DNA of 64,000 bases, taken from the NCBI GenBank assembly GCA_022410635.1, contig JAJVDF010000247.1:593216-657215 (forward strand), written 5' to 3'. Positions 54,227-64,000 of the stretch are shown here, in pieces. Within the stretch, counting starts at the first letter, position 1, and each line of letters begins with the position of its first letter. Source of the DNA: Tretioscincus oriximinensis (Eukaryota; Chordata; Lepidosauria; Squamata; Gymnophthalmidae). Below the pieces are notes generated by a model. That model ran no database searches and was not told the DNA's origin. It saw only the letters and a program-made list of their open reading frames with translations. The position numbers and the translations under genes are program-made.

Positions 54227-55849
54227 TGTAAGATGTAGATTTTTTAAACTGGGAACTTGGAAGGCAAGAACTACCAGTGGCAGGGAAAGAACAGAACAAA
54301 GAACCAACAGAATCCAGATTCCAGTGCTGTTTCCCCATTATCAGTTGCAAAGACTTGTGAATTCAGGGCTGTCTTGCTTTCAGCACAATCTGTGGAACTG
54401 CATCCTCGGTATATATAAGGCTTACGTTTGCATCCGTTTGATGTATAAGTTAATGGAGCATATGGGGTGATGTTAACACTGTACTGCATGTCACATGTTT
54501 ATTGTCTTACTGTATCGAAAGAGTTTCCAGGCCCAGATTGTAACAATGTTCATGGATCAGTTCAGCATGCTGCCAGATTAAACCAGGNACATCCCTACCA
54601 AACTGTTCTAGAAATGTCAGAATTTAAAACATACACACATTTACTTCCTCACACCCAAAGTATCAAGAAACAGAGCGGCAGTTGTGTCCAAAGAGAGAAA
54701 AATGGGTCATCCACAGTACATGGAAAGCTCTTTCTATTTTAATGTATCTTGAAGAGGAAACCAATTTGAATTAGGNAACAGCAAGGGCCAGCAGTGGGAA
54801 TGATGAGATAAATGTGTATTCTTAAGCAGTGGCTAAAAATCCAGATCACTTCAAATCTGGACCCAGTCAAAGTATGTCTTGCCAAATGGCTTCAATTCAA
54901 AATAGAGACAATAATCTTGATAGATTTTTAATGAAAGTATGAATGGATTTATTATAGATCTACGTCTTACCTTTCTCTCTTTAGAAGATTGATTTCATTT
55001 TTGTGCATTTATAACCACTTTCCTTTCAGAGACCCGGGGGTGGGGGTGGGTTTATTATTATTCTCTCCCATTCTGTCTCTATAATAGCCCTGTGGGGTAG
55101 GTGAGACCGACAGACAGTCGTCCCGTAGGTTCTCGTGGCTGAGTGAAGATTAGAATTTTAATTCCTATGTTTGACATTGTTATTGCCTCATAGTGGCTCC
55201 AATTAATGGCAATTTCTATCCTTTCAATAATCCTGTCAGGTGGATCAGCNTGTAAAGAGATTGTAATCAAGACTAGCCTGCAAGTTTCTTTTTTTAAAAA
55301 AAAATAAGGTTTTTATAAATTAAAAAGCAAAAAATGCTTTCCAAACCTACCCCATTGTAACACTTCTAGTATCAAATCCTCAGGTGTAAATAACAACATT
55401 GGCCTAATTACTGTAAAGGGAAGTGTTGTAAATCTGGGGCAGATTCTCCCAAATACTCTTTCATATCAAACACAAATTATTTGTGAAATTTATAGACATA
55501 AGATGCAAAGTGGTTGTTGCTGCAGATACCATTCAAAAAGGATTAAATCAGAGAAGAAGATATTATTATTGATATTAATTTAGTTGTAGTTCTAGAAAAA
55601 TCTTGAAGTTTTTTTTTTCATAAAGAAAACAATTACAGAAAAGCAGAATGAAAAACAGACTGGAAGAAAAGCTTGTTGATTTTATAGCCAATGCAGAGCC
55701 CACCAGGGTGGTGAAAGGAAAAAANTTGGATCTTGCATGGTAATCAAGCATAGGAACTTGTATGGGTGCTTGTTCCCACGATGGCAAGATCACTACTCCC
55801 ATATATTGCAAAGGCACAAAAATATCTGGAAGATTCTATCTTTAAGATA

Positions 55850-56110
55850 ACTTTAAGCTAGGATAAGACAAATTCCTGGAAGTCAGATGTATCAATGGCT
55901 GCTAGAGTGGATCTCTTGATACTGCCTCCAGGTTGGAGCAATAAGGAGTGTTCTTGAAATGGCATTTGGAAAGAGTTGGGAACAGGTGAAAGCTCTGACT
56001 TCCTCTGCTTGAGAATGCCCAGGTGCTTCTGGTGGGCTACTATGCAATGCAGAATGCTGGACTAGATGAGCTGTGGCCCAATTCAGCAGGATCCTCTTAC
56101 ATTCTTATAT
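55850..56110 (+). mobile_element. CR1 3' end
   Basis: CTGCCTCCAGGTTGGAGCAA, CCAGGTGCTTCTGGTGGGC and ATGCTGGACTAGATGAGCTG, then TCTTACATTCTTAT. Confidence 0.75.
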
Positions 56111-57439
56111 ATCGCATAAGGCAAAATCAAGCCAAAACCAATAATTTATACAGGTACATTTTATTGCTATTCCAGGAAAACCTGGAGTGTGGATTTTTCC
56201 TGCAGTAGCAGAGCCACTTTCCAAGACCCAAACGTGGTGGGGAAAAGGCTTATAATGGTGTGCAGTGGTGATTTTTGGTTCCGCTTCAACCAGGTGCATA
56301 TGCAGGGGGGCATTTTATTCAGTAAGGACCATGCTACTGAGCTTCCAGATAGGTAGGTTTTCATTCCATTCCTAGAAAACCCACATCTACAGGAACAGAA
56401 TAATGTGAGGTTTCACCCCTATATGGTGGGGCTACACTGTGATTGCCANAGATTTATATGGCAACCCTAATAAAGCCATGCCATAATTACACATTTTAAC
56501 ATCTGTCTGAAAACAGCATAAGACTAAATAAAAGTTGTCACCAGCAGCATTCTGAGAAATGACTTGGGGGTCCCACCCACAGAAAATAGTTCCTGGAAGA
56601 AAGGTCTTTCGGCAGATTTCAGCCATACTGGATAAGAATGACCTTTATGGTCAGGGGAAATTTGCTTTTTAATTCTGGTTGCTTAGTGGCAATGGCAGCA
56701 ACAACTGAGGGGGTTGTGAGTTTCATGTGCAATGCTGGTGGACTTCCAAGAAGTACACTGTGGGAAACAGGATGTGGATACACAAACCTTTCATCTCGAG
56801 GAGGAGGGCTTATTCTGTAGTCTTTGCTAGGATTAATTATATCAATCATCCCGCATTGTTGTTTATTCACCCCATTGTTAACCTGTCAGATACAAGGATT
56901 CTGCACCTTTTTGGAGCAACCTGATCCTTTCTGCTCCTCCTCCTGTTTTAATAAGGTACTATTGATAGTGCTTTGCAAAATATACTGTGGGTGGGAGCTT
57001 GTATATGGGAGCTAAATGGAAGGTGGCATTGGAGGTTGGAACAGATTGAGCTAATGGGACTAATAAAGCTTCAATTCTACACAAACTCACATTAATTTTT
57101 CTCCCACTGAGCACTGAATGGATGATGGACACATGAATCACCTCTGGACTAAAACATAGCTGAAGGAGAAAGAGAACATGGATTCAGGTTCTAAGCTATA
57201 TTTTGTCAAGGGCTTCTCCCTGCCCTTATACACCGGCATGCCATAATGAACAAAGAACATCACATAGAGCTTAAAGAAAGAATTTTATATGCCATGAGAT
57301 CATGTTCAAGAGGTTTCTGCCCTTAGCTATTCTAGGCTTTTGAATATTTTCCCAGTTTGGAGATAGGAAACAGAGAGACCACACAGAGCAGTTCTAATAT
57401 TGTTGACTGGGGTTACCATAAGGCAGATCAACAAGAGAT

Positions 57440-58567
57440 CAAGTATGGAAAGAGGTAAGAAGTGGGGTTCTGAGTGGAAAGAGGTAAGAGGTAAGAAGTG
57501 GGGTACCCCAGGGATCTGTACTGGGACCCTTGCTTTTCAATATATTTGTAAATGATCTGGATGCCGAGGTAAATAGTGAAGTAGCCAAGTTTGCTGACGA
57601 CACTAAACTGTTCAGGGTAGTGAAAACTGAAAATGATTGTAAGGAAATTGGGTGAGTGGCAAATGCACTTCAACTTAAGCAAGTGCAAGGTCATGCATAT
57701 TGGGGCAAAGAACCCAAACTACTCCTACCACCTGAGGGTAACCAAGCTTTCTGTGACCGAGCAAGAAAAGGATCTTGGGGTGTTAGTGGACAATTCAATG
57801 AAAATGTCAACCCAGTGTGCAGCAGCNGCAAAAAAGGCAAATTCCATGTTGGGGATAATTAGGAAAGGAATCGAAAATAAGTCAGCAAAGGTTGTTTTGC
57901 CTCTTTATAAATCTGTGGTGAGGCCACATTTGGAATACTGTGTTCAATTCTGGTCACCACATCTCAAGAGGGATATTTTGGAACTGGAGAAGGTGCAGAA
58001 AAGGGCAACAAAAATGATCAAGGGTCTGGAGCACCTCCCTTACGAAGCAAGGCTGCAACGTCTGGGCCTCTTCAGCCTTGAAAGGAGACGTTTGAGGGGT
58101 GATCTGATTGAAGTGTACAAAATCATGCATGGGATCGACAGAGTGAATAGAGAAAAAATGTTTTCTCTATCACACAACACANGGACCAGAGGGCACTCCT
58201 TAAAACTGTTGGGTAGAAAAGTGAGAACAGACAAAGAGGGTCATCGGCCTGTGGAATTTACTTCCTAAAGAGGTAGTGGTAGCCAACAGTTTGGATAGTT
58301 TCAAGACAGGACTAGACAGGTTTATGGACACTAAGGGTATAAATGGATACTAAGATAGTTGTCTGGATGTAGCCTCCGGGATGGAGCAACAAGCAGGACT
58401 CCGGGAATACCATTTTCAGGGAGTCATGAACAGGTGCATATTTTGCTTTCCTCTGTTCAGACTGCCCAGGTGCATCTGGTGGGCCTCTGTGTGACACAGA
58501 ATGCTGGACTCGATGGGCTGTGGCCTGATCCAGTATGGCTCTTCTTATGTTCTTATGTTCTTAAATC
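57440..58567 (+). mobile_element. CR1 LINE 3' part, youngest-looking copy
   Basis: Contains the intact RT motif [11 protein letters not shown] near 57589, then [36 protein letters not shown] and the full 3' tail ending TTCTTATGTTCTTA. It closely matches the copy at 17390-18152 but lacks about 20 bases near 58237. A short local duplication (GGTAAGAAGTGGGGT) is at its 5' end. Confidence 0.9.
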
Positions 58568-58767
58568 ACCTGAGGGAGGCAGTTATTGGAGTTGCACCTA
58601 GAGGAAAGGTGTACGTTACTCTGAGATGACGGAACCCAAAGATGAAAATGGAAGGGGCTATAGTTCAACAGTATTACAAGCAGTCTAGAAAGTAGATGGG
58701 GTTGCCAGCTGAACCCCTAGTCTTTATCCAAAATTACTATAGATAATAGGAAACCATTTCTGTATTT

Positions 58768-58905
58768 CTAGGCTGACTAGATGACCCCCTTTGGGGGGAG
58801 AAACAGTTTTGGGGTGTCTACCCTGCCCTCTTGGGGGGGCANCATTTCCTGGTTTTTGCTGAAGAAAATGTTTTTTTTTTAATTTTTAAAAACATTCCCT
58901 TGCCC
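58768..58905. mobile_element. Partial copy of the CTGACCAGAT family
   Basis: TAGGCTGACTAGATGACCCC, then GTTTTGGGGTGTCTACC, as in 22411-22899. The right half is replaced by CR1. Confidence 0.5.
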
Positions 58906-59045
58906 CAGGTTGGGTCTAAAACCACCTGCTCTCGGAAGCAATCAGTTAGCATGTCTACAATTTTTTTTTCTTTTTCATGAGTTGAACAAGAGTTTGCCCA
59001 ATCAATGTGTGGATAGTTGAAGTCTCCCATTATTACTCATAGCAT
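58906..59045 (-). mobile_element. CR1 endonuclease fragment
   Basis: Minus-strand frame reads MGDFNYPHIDW and VLDPTWGKG. GDFN is the endonuclease motif of CR1-type LINEs. Not a host gene. Confidence 0.7.
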
Positions 59046-59159
59046 CCTTATTGAAAAAAAAGATCAAATAAGGGATCAACAAAGGGTAGATTCATAATTG
59101 ACTTCGTGATCATATTCAAAGAGTGATCATAAATAGTTACTGTATATCATACTGGGAGA

Positions 59160-59765
59160 ATATCTTGACCTAGGCTCAGTGCAGTTCAACATTTTTATAA
59201 AAGATCTGGGGGGGAACTGATTAAACTAACTAGGTGGGGTTGCTAACACTAAAGAAGAGAGAAAGAGGATTCAAAAACCTCTAGACAAGCTGGAATAATG
59301 GACTGCAACTAACAGAATGACATATAACTGGGCAAGGAAAATGAAAAAGCCCATATTGAATGGGAGGAATTTGGCTGATTAGCAGCCCATGTGAGAAGGG
59401 CTTGGGTGTGCTATTGTTCACAGACTGAATGTAAGTCAATAGTGTGAAGGAACTGCAAAAAAGGCAAACACAATCTTGGGATGCATTAAGAGAAGCGTAG
59501 TGTCTCGATCATATGAATTAATTAGTCCTCTCCACCCTACCTTAGTCAGATCATGAAACAGTATGTCCCATGTGATGGGCACCCCAGTTTTAAAAAGACA
59601 CTGACAAAGTGGAGCAAATTCAAAGGAGAACTACCAAGATGCAGAGCAGCCTGCAGCTCTTGTCATTTGTGGAACACTGAGAGGATCTAGGAATGCTTAT
59701 CGTGCAAACGAGATCAAGATGAGATATGACTGCTGTCTACAGTAGCTGAGAGGTTTAGTGGTTCC
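59160..59765 (+). mobile_element. Decayed CR1 LINE
   Basis: AACTGCAAAAAAGGCAAACA and CAATCTTGGGATGCATTAAG follow the RT end of the 3212-3870 subfamily, with frame breaks. Confidence 0.7.
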
Positions 59766-60439
59766 CAAACTGATGATATTCTATAATTGATAACAACTAA
59801 TTTCTCTATGTTGCCAGAAAAATTACACAGGTTTGTCATAGGTTGTCACCACACCTCCAAGTATCCTTATTTCACCTCATGTAAGTTTGTCATCCTATCT
59901 ACATGGGCAAACTATAGGTTGCAATTAACCAGCAACCCAACACAGAAGATTATAGCCTGAATTCAAATAGTTTCGATTGATAATCTGTTTCTGGAGGTTG
60001 ATGCACAATAGAAACACTAAGCAGAAAGTAAGCAATTCAAAAGAAGACAAGACGTGTTGCATTGCAGGAATTCTCTGAGCTGGATCTTGGGTCACTGATT
60101 CACACAGCTTCAAAAGCAAGCTCAGATAATTCTTGCAAAACTTTAAACTACGTATATTTCCTACTCTAGCAGACAAGGGCCGATTTCTCATGAGGGGAAA
60201 AAACAGGATCTAAAGCTGTATGGATCCGACCTGCGTTTCTTGCATTTTCCGTATCATCCAAGTGGAAAACACAGTGGCTATGCTCACTCTGCACAGCAGT
60301 TTTCTGAGAGGAGTTAATTCAGAAAATCATTACAGATACAGCTTAACACAATTTGTGGTAAGTGCACTCTGGTGATGATTTTGCTGTGAGCTCCAATGAA
60401 GCTCAGACTTAACAGCTGGAGGTCCAGTCCTTGAGAGAG

Positions 60440-60625
60440 TGTTCTGGGAAAGGTTAGTATACTTCTTAGTGAGTTAAAGTAAGGGAATTAAAAACAGGTG
60501 AAGTCTTTGGCTCCTTTTATTTTAGACTGCCCAGGTGTAATTGGTAGGCCACTGTGTGAGACAGAATGCTGGACTAGACAGGCTCTGGCCCATCTCAGCA
60601 GGGCTCCTTTTATGTTCTTATGAAA
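60440..60625 (+). repeat. CR1 3' end
   Basis: GGCCACTGTGTGAGACAGAA, ATGCTGGACTAGACAGGC and GGGCTCCTTTTATGTTCTTA. Confidence 0.7.
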
Positions 60626-61463
60626 TTAAACAGCTCATTTGGGTGAGGTCTGTTACCCTGTTTACCATGACCACCCTCTAAATCTGATGTTTTATAAAAC
60701 AGTCAATTTCCTTCAATAAAAGGCATATAATTGTCAGATCCTCACCAGACAATCTTGTAATGAAATCTCTAAAAAAATTCAGTATAAAGGACTTATACTT
60801 TCTTCCACATGCAGCAAAGAAACTCCTTCTTTCCCCTATATATTTGACTACAACTCCCATAAAGCTTTGGGAGCCTACAGCTCCATAAAAAAATCGGTTT
60901 CCCTTTTGTCACTGGTTGCAATTCCTCTCCCTTTTGTTACCAAGTGGAAAAATAAAGAGAAACACAGAGAGAAATTCAGTTTAAAAACAGAGTTTTAAGG
61001 CTGCAATGGGGTTTTTAATTAAAAAATGCTGTATTTCTCTTCCTAAATTCAGCAGGGAAAACAATTTTTGTGTGCCTTGCCTGGCTGAAGGCAGGGATGG
61101 AATTCTCGGAAGAAATCACAGTTCTGTCTATATGACTCAGTTCTGCTGAGAGGAAGAAAAAACGGACATTGGGCCTTCCCCTGTGCTACCATTCCTAGAA
61201 TCCCATAGTTATGTGAGGCAAATAGTGACTGACCAGATTTCCTGAGGCCCAAACTGGGGTAATTTTCATGCTATTCATGAATATGCAAATCACTCAGCAA
61301 CATGCATACCCCTCCGAAATCCCCTCCTGAGAAATCTGCGAAGCACGTGAAATTTTTTGAAGTACGTGAGAATTTTTTGAAGTGCATGAGAAATTTGCAT
61401 TTTTAATTTTTTACTGAGGGGGAGGGTGCCTTCAGGAGCTGGCCCCAGTTGCCAGAGCCCCCT

Positions 61464-61760
61464 AGACATGGATAGCTCAGTTGCTAAGGAATCCGTCTCT
61501 CATCTGGGAGATGAGGTTTCGAAGCCCTGTGTCGGACGTGGGGAGGGGTGAGCACCTTCCACTAACCTGTAGCTCTAGCCAACCCAGCTATTCAAAAGCA
61601 TGAATTGCAGGAAACTGCAACTGACTGCAAGTAGATACATGGGAACCACCACAGCCTGGTAGGGAAGATAGAATGTCAGCCTTCGGGCAAAATACCCTTG
61701 TAAGCCACTTTGAGTCCCTTTGAAAGGTGAGAAAAGCAGGGTATAAGAACCCAGTTCTTC
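61464..61760 (+). repeat. tRNA-derived SINE, family B
   Basis: GGATAGCTCAGTTGCTAAGG (A box) and GAGGTTTCGAAGCCC (B box), with a tail GGTATAAGAACCCAGTTCTTC running into the gap. Same family as 5580-5857. Confidence 0.75.
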
Positions 61761-61864
61761 NNNNNNNNNNNNNNNNNNNNNNNNNNNNNNNNNNNNNNNN
61801 NNNNNNNNNNNNNNNNNNNNNNNNNNNNNNNNNNNNNNNNNNNNNNNNNNNNNNNNNNNNNNNN
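61761..61864. other. Assembly gap of 104 N
   Basis: A run of N directly after the SINE tail; the GAA-repeat tail probably stopped the assembly. Confidence 0.95.
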
Positions 61865-62683
61865 AGGGGGCGTTAGCGGCAGCGGCCCCCTGACCCCCCC
61901 GCCTAAATAAAAGGTACCGGTGTGTTCCGTCACAAAAAAAGCCCTGTATATATATTTAATTTAATTTTTTTTTGGGTCAGCAATAAATGGGGTAACTGCC
62001 CCACCAGGGAGGGTGCGGTACACACCGCAAAACCGGGTTCCCCCCCCCCAAAATAAATGGGTCATCTGGTCAGCCTAGGCAAATACCCATAAGCACCAAA
62101 ATAGTGTGATAAAAAGTTTGCCTAGAAACATGTGCGTGAGGAAGTTCCAAATATACTGTAAATCTGAATCCGAATAGATTCAGCTACTGCCAAGCTGGTT
62201 GGGCAGAAGAAAAAGTCACCGGCCAAACTCTGGCAGATACGGTGTCAGAATTATTGAAAACTGCATGAATCATTGCCTTCAAAAACCAACGGGGAGAAAT
62301 TGTGCCTGAACTTGGGAGACAGCAGAGGTGGCATTGTTCCATACAGCAATCTGTTGTAGCCTCTGTAGGAAAAGAACAAACTGTCTTAATGGACACAGGA
62401 CTACAGCATAAACGTAAGAGCTACATGTTCTTCTTCGGTATAAACTAAAAGTAATCTTTGCTATTCATTCTGGTTTTTTTAAAGTAACACAATTATTTAT
62501 TTATCTTAAAATACTATATATTCTGCTCTTGGAGTTGTGCAAGGTATATGCAAAGATTTCTAGTCAGTGCCCAGGCTCGGCTTTTCCTATTGTAGACTAA
62601 AGTAGGACGTCAAAAGTTCAAGGACCTCACATTCAAAAATAGGTCAAATAATTTATTGCTTGCATCTTATATATATGTGTGAA

Positions 62684-63055
62684 TCAGAGGACACCCAACA
62701 TGAACATGGTGACCAGGACAAGTTGTAGGAAAACTGATGGTGCCGTGGACAACGAAGCAGCATTGCATAAATCCCCCTCACAACAACTGGTGACCAAACT
62801 GTAAATGACTCCCATGTATTCAACGGCCTGCTCCTTGCCGCATTTTATGGAGCGTGTGCAGCCCTTGTTTTTGATCATAGAGACTCCCAAGGCAGCTCCT
62901 TCTCCCACGAAGCAATCTTCATCCTCTGCACAACTCATCGTGGTGGCAGGACAATTGGAGGAGGATGTGATTTCGCAGAAGTAGCAGTCCTTTGAGGAGA
63001 CAAGAGGCAACGGGCTGAACAGAAGATAGGCCAGCATGAACAGCAAAGGATGCAT
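62684..63055 (-). CDS. SPACA4: SPACA4 (SAMP14, Bouncer relative), GPI-anchored Ly6/uPAR protein, complete
   Basis: SPACA4 is a small GPI-anchored three-finger protein needed for sperm-egg interaction; fish Bouncer, on the egg, is its relative. The single-exon frame codes 123 aa (human 124): a signal peptide (MHPLLFMLAYLLFSPLPL), then KDCYFCEI, SSNCPATTMSCAEDEDCF, NKGCTRSIKC, GVIYSLVTSCCEGDLCNAAS, and a hydrophobic GPI-type tail. Ten cysteines and the closing CCxxxLCN are as expected. Human has KDCVFCEL, DDEDCFTGHG, NKGCLRATSC and GVTYSLTTNCC at the same places. The ATG at 63055 is chosen because nothing in frame upstream looks coding. The coding part has no intron, unlike most Ly6 genes. A minus-strand AATAAA at 62657-62652 lies 27 bases past the stop. 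It shares strand with FAM83E. Confidence 0.93.
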   Translation of the reverse strand: MHPLLFMLAYLLFSPLPLVSSKDCYFCEITSSSNCPATTMSCAEDEDCFVGEGAALGVSMIKNKGCTRSIKCGKEQAVEYMGVIYSLVTSCCEGDLCNAASLSTAPSVFLQLVLVTMFMLGVL

Positions 63056-63072
63056 CGTCAATTCCGGAGAAA

Positions 63073-63080
63073 TGACGTCG
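63073..63080. promoter_or_regulatory. Near-CRE upstream of SPACA4
   Basis: TGACGTCG (one base off TGACGTCA) lies 18 bases upstream of the SPACA4 ATG. CREM acts through such sites in many post-meiotic sperm genes. One motif is weak evidence. Confidence 0.25.
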
Positions 63081-64000
63081 TCTTATCCCTCAGTCGCAGG
63101 AGAAGGACAGAAGTAGTTCGTAGGTGCTCAGGACCTTCTTCACAAGTTTTCTCTGGAGACCTTTGAACTTGGATCTGAGAGCTTCATATGCTTTGAAATT
63201 AGATCAGCTTTGATTTGTAGATCCAGTTCTCAAATAAAACAAACCAGTCCTAGAAAAATGTTCCCAGTGGCTACCAGAAATATTATCTTTCCTTCAATGC
63301 CTTCAGTTTCAATGCATATGATCTGAATGTCCTTTTCTCACAGAGGAAATTTAGTCACCCTATTTTTCCTGGAATCTGTAGTGACAAATGACTTCCTCTA
63401 AGCACAAAATTAGATTCCTCGCATTTAGTAGATTTGATTTTTCTTGAAATCCAAGAACTACAAATAAGCAATTCCTGACTTTAGAACAGAATCAGAACTT
63501 GTGGTTCCCAATAAGTGGGTTTTTATGGAGAAAAATGATGAATCGGTGAACCAGTTTTCATCACTCTAGTTCCAGATGCCTAGATCCCAAGCCATGGATT
63601 CATGTTTCAGGAGACTCTAAAATTCGGAAGCCTTCAGTGGAAATACTCGACGCCTCGAAGCTTCAATCATTTAGTTAGATACACACAAGCTTTTGAAAAC
63701 TAGTGTTATCTTAAGTTTCTTGAGTTTCTGATAGTCAAATCTCGTTGCTTTGTAACACAACTCCAAAATCTTACGGATTTCTTATTGCTTATGGATTTCT
63801 ATCCACACAGCACTGGCTGCTGACTGGCAATTTGAAGCATTGCAGCTGTAATCTATGCAAGAGACAGAAATGAATCTTTGGTGGCAAGTAAAAAGATTAT
63901 GATGGCTGCTGAAGGCATGACATCACAGTGGTGTCAAAAGCTCATTGGCAGATTCTGTTGAGAACCTTTGAGTATAACATACCTTTTTGTTGATGTCACA
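63081..64000. other. Upstream flank of SPACA4
   Basis: No repeat or exon recognised. If FAM83E extends beyond the window this is part of its intron. Confidence 0.4.

Larger units (their letters stand above)
61229..62083. mobile_element. CTGACCAGAT-family element with a nested SINE and a gap
   Basis: Begins CTGACCAGATTTCCTGAGGC and ends ATCTGGTCAG. The left half is the reverse of the right half of 22411-22899 (GAGGCCCAAAC, GCCTTCAGGAGCT). A family B SINE and the N gap sit inside. Confidence 0.6.

Noticed and set aside
58818..59030. Frame beginning MGDFNYPHIDW as a host nuclease gene
   Set aside because: GDFN is the CR1 endonuclease motif and the stretch is flanked by other repeat fragments.
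61676..61933. Frame spanning the N gap
   Set aside because: Most of it is unknown sequence; the ends are SINE and repeat DNA.

Overview
This is nuclear DNA from a reptile, most likely a squamate. The evidence is intron-rich vertebrate genes with GT-AG junctions embedded in CR1 and L2 LINE fragments, L2-tailed tRNA-derived SINEs and short hAT-like DNA transposons. It is a draft assembly, with scattered single Ns, one 104-N gap (61761-61864) and at least one likely assembly duplication (12177-12783). I cannot name the species.

Left part (1-30 kb): four genes run PRPF31 (-, partial, 5' end only), TFPT (+, complete, 245 aa), NDUFA3 (-, complete, 86 aa) and an activating leukocyte-receptor-complex (LRC) type Ig receptor (+, three Ig-like exons plus a transmembrane exon with an intramembrane arginine; the most likely OSCAR counterpart). 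As I recall it, this order and these alternating orientations match human 19q13.42 (PRPF31-TFPT-NDUFA3-OSCAR). PRPF31 and TFPT start head to head from a short GC-rich region with a perfect CRE. TFPT and NDUFA3 end tail to tail. NDUFA3 and the Ig receptor diverge.

Middle part (33.6-40.9 kb): a CpG-rich promoter leads into a five-exon + strand gene that I do not recognise by name. It encodes about 274 aa: a disordered basic/acidic/Gln-rich N-terminal half and a C-terminal domain that reads like a LOTUS/OST-HTH winged helix. One apparent single-base frameshift sits in the exon carrying that domain.

Right part (43.6-64 kb): the last two coding exons of a FAM83-family gene (-, FAM83E-like) and an intact single-exon Ly6/uPAR gene, SPACA4 (-, the relative of fish Bouncer). 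FAM83E and SPACA4 neighbour each other at human 19q13.33, so the window joins two human chromosome 19q blocks that are now megabases apart. The 5' exons of FAM83E were not found here. They may lie beyond 64 kb, which would nest SPACA4 in its intron.

The genes serve separate functions: splicing (PRPF31), INO80 chromatin remodelling (TFPT), respiratory complex I (NDUFA3), myeloid-type immune signalling (Ig receptor), CK1 anchoring (FAM83E) and gamete interaction (SPACA4). The rest of the window is introns and intergenic DNA dominated by transposable-element fragments.
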